From Piscirickettsiaceae bacterium (GTDB lineage: Bacteria > Pseudomonadota > Gammaproteobacteria > Thiomicrospirales > Thiomicrospiraceae): a stretch of DNA of 6,507 bases. Of the stretch, positions 6,457-6,507 are shown piece by piece. Position 1 is the first letter of the stretch; the number at the start of each line of letters is the position of its first letter. Where the stretch lies: contig JAASTL010000057.1 of the NCBI GenBank assembly GCA_021767305.1, positions 1 through 6,507 on the forward strand, in the 5' to 3' direction. A program made the position numbers and the translations under genes. The notes under the pieces were generated by a model. It was not told the DNA's origin. It made no database searches and saw only the letters and a program-made list of their open reading frames with translations.

Positions 6457-6507
6457 CAATCACAAAAAGCATATTCCTATTTATTTAGATTAAAAGACAT
6501 AAAAAAA
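6457..6507. other. Trailing intergenic sequence after map
   Basis: These 51 bases are AT-rich and end in a run of A. I see no hairpin followed by a T tract, no ribosome site with a start codon, and no recognisable coding start. A map terminator or the next gene would have to lie beyond the window. Confidence 0.6.

Noticed and set aside
1..6507. Novel defence, mobile or CRISPR system
   Set aside because: I looked for repeats with regular spacing, transposase or integrase motifs, and composition breaks, and saw none. All clear coding space is taken by conserved housekeeping genes.

Overview
The window is a piece of the conserved bacterial translation and envelope housekeeping cluster. Gene order and protein sequences fit a gammaproteobacterium of moderately low GC. 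S2, EF-Ts, UMP kinase, ribosome recycling factor, UppS, CdsA and RseP lie in a row on the minus strand, and methionine aminopeptidase is divergent on the plus strand, as in Escherichia and Pseudomonas. I cannot place it below class with confidence. No mobile element, CRISPR array, tRNA, rRNA or phage gene is visible, and I found no undescribed multi-gene system. The interesting material is regulatory DNA between the genes.

Layout from right to left. map (5674-6456, +) is read away from the rest, and the last 51 bases after it hold no gene I can recognise. The 335-bp divergent region (5339-5673) holds two good sigma70-type promoters. Their -35 boxes lie on opposite strands of the same few base pairs (5572-5578). 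It also holds a roughly 200-nt rpsB leader with two hairpins and a possible pseudoknot, the kind of structure expected for S2 autoregulation. rpsB (4598-5338, -) and tsf (3634-4521, -) follow, separated by a hairpin without a U tract, and end at a strong intrinsic terminator (3581-3620). pyrH (2757-3479, -) and frr (2198-2755, -) form a tightly coupled pair with one base between them, ending at a second intrinsic terminator (2071-2103). uppS (1304-2047, -, TTG start), cdsA (498-1310, -, overlapping uppS by 7 bp) and the 5' part of rseP (1-486, -, cut by the window edge) form the last unit.

Functionally, the right half makes ribosomes and recycles them: S2, EF-Ts, RRF, plus N-terminal Met removal by MAP. 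PyrH supplies UDP for pyrimidine nucleotides. The left half serves the envelope: UppS makes undecaprenyl diphosphate for the cell-wall lipid carrier, CdsA makes CDP-diacylglycerol for phospholipids, and RseP is the intramembrane protease of the sigmaE envelope stress pathway. The isoprenoid gene dxr, which relatives carry either between frr and uppS or between cdsA and rseP, is absent from both positions here.
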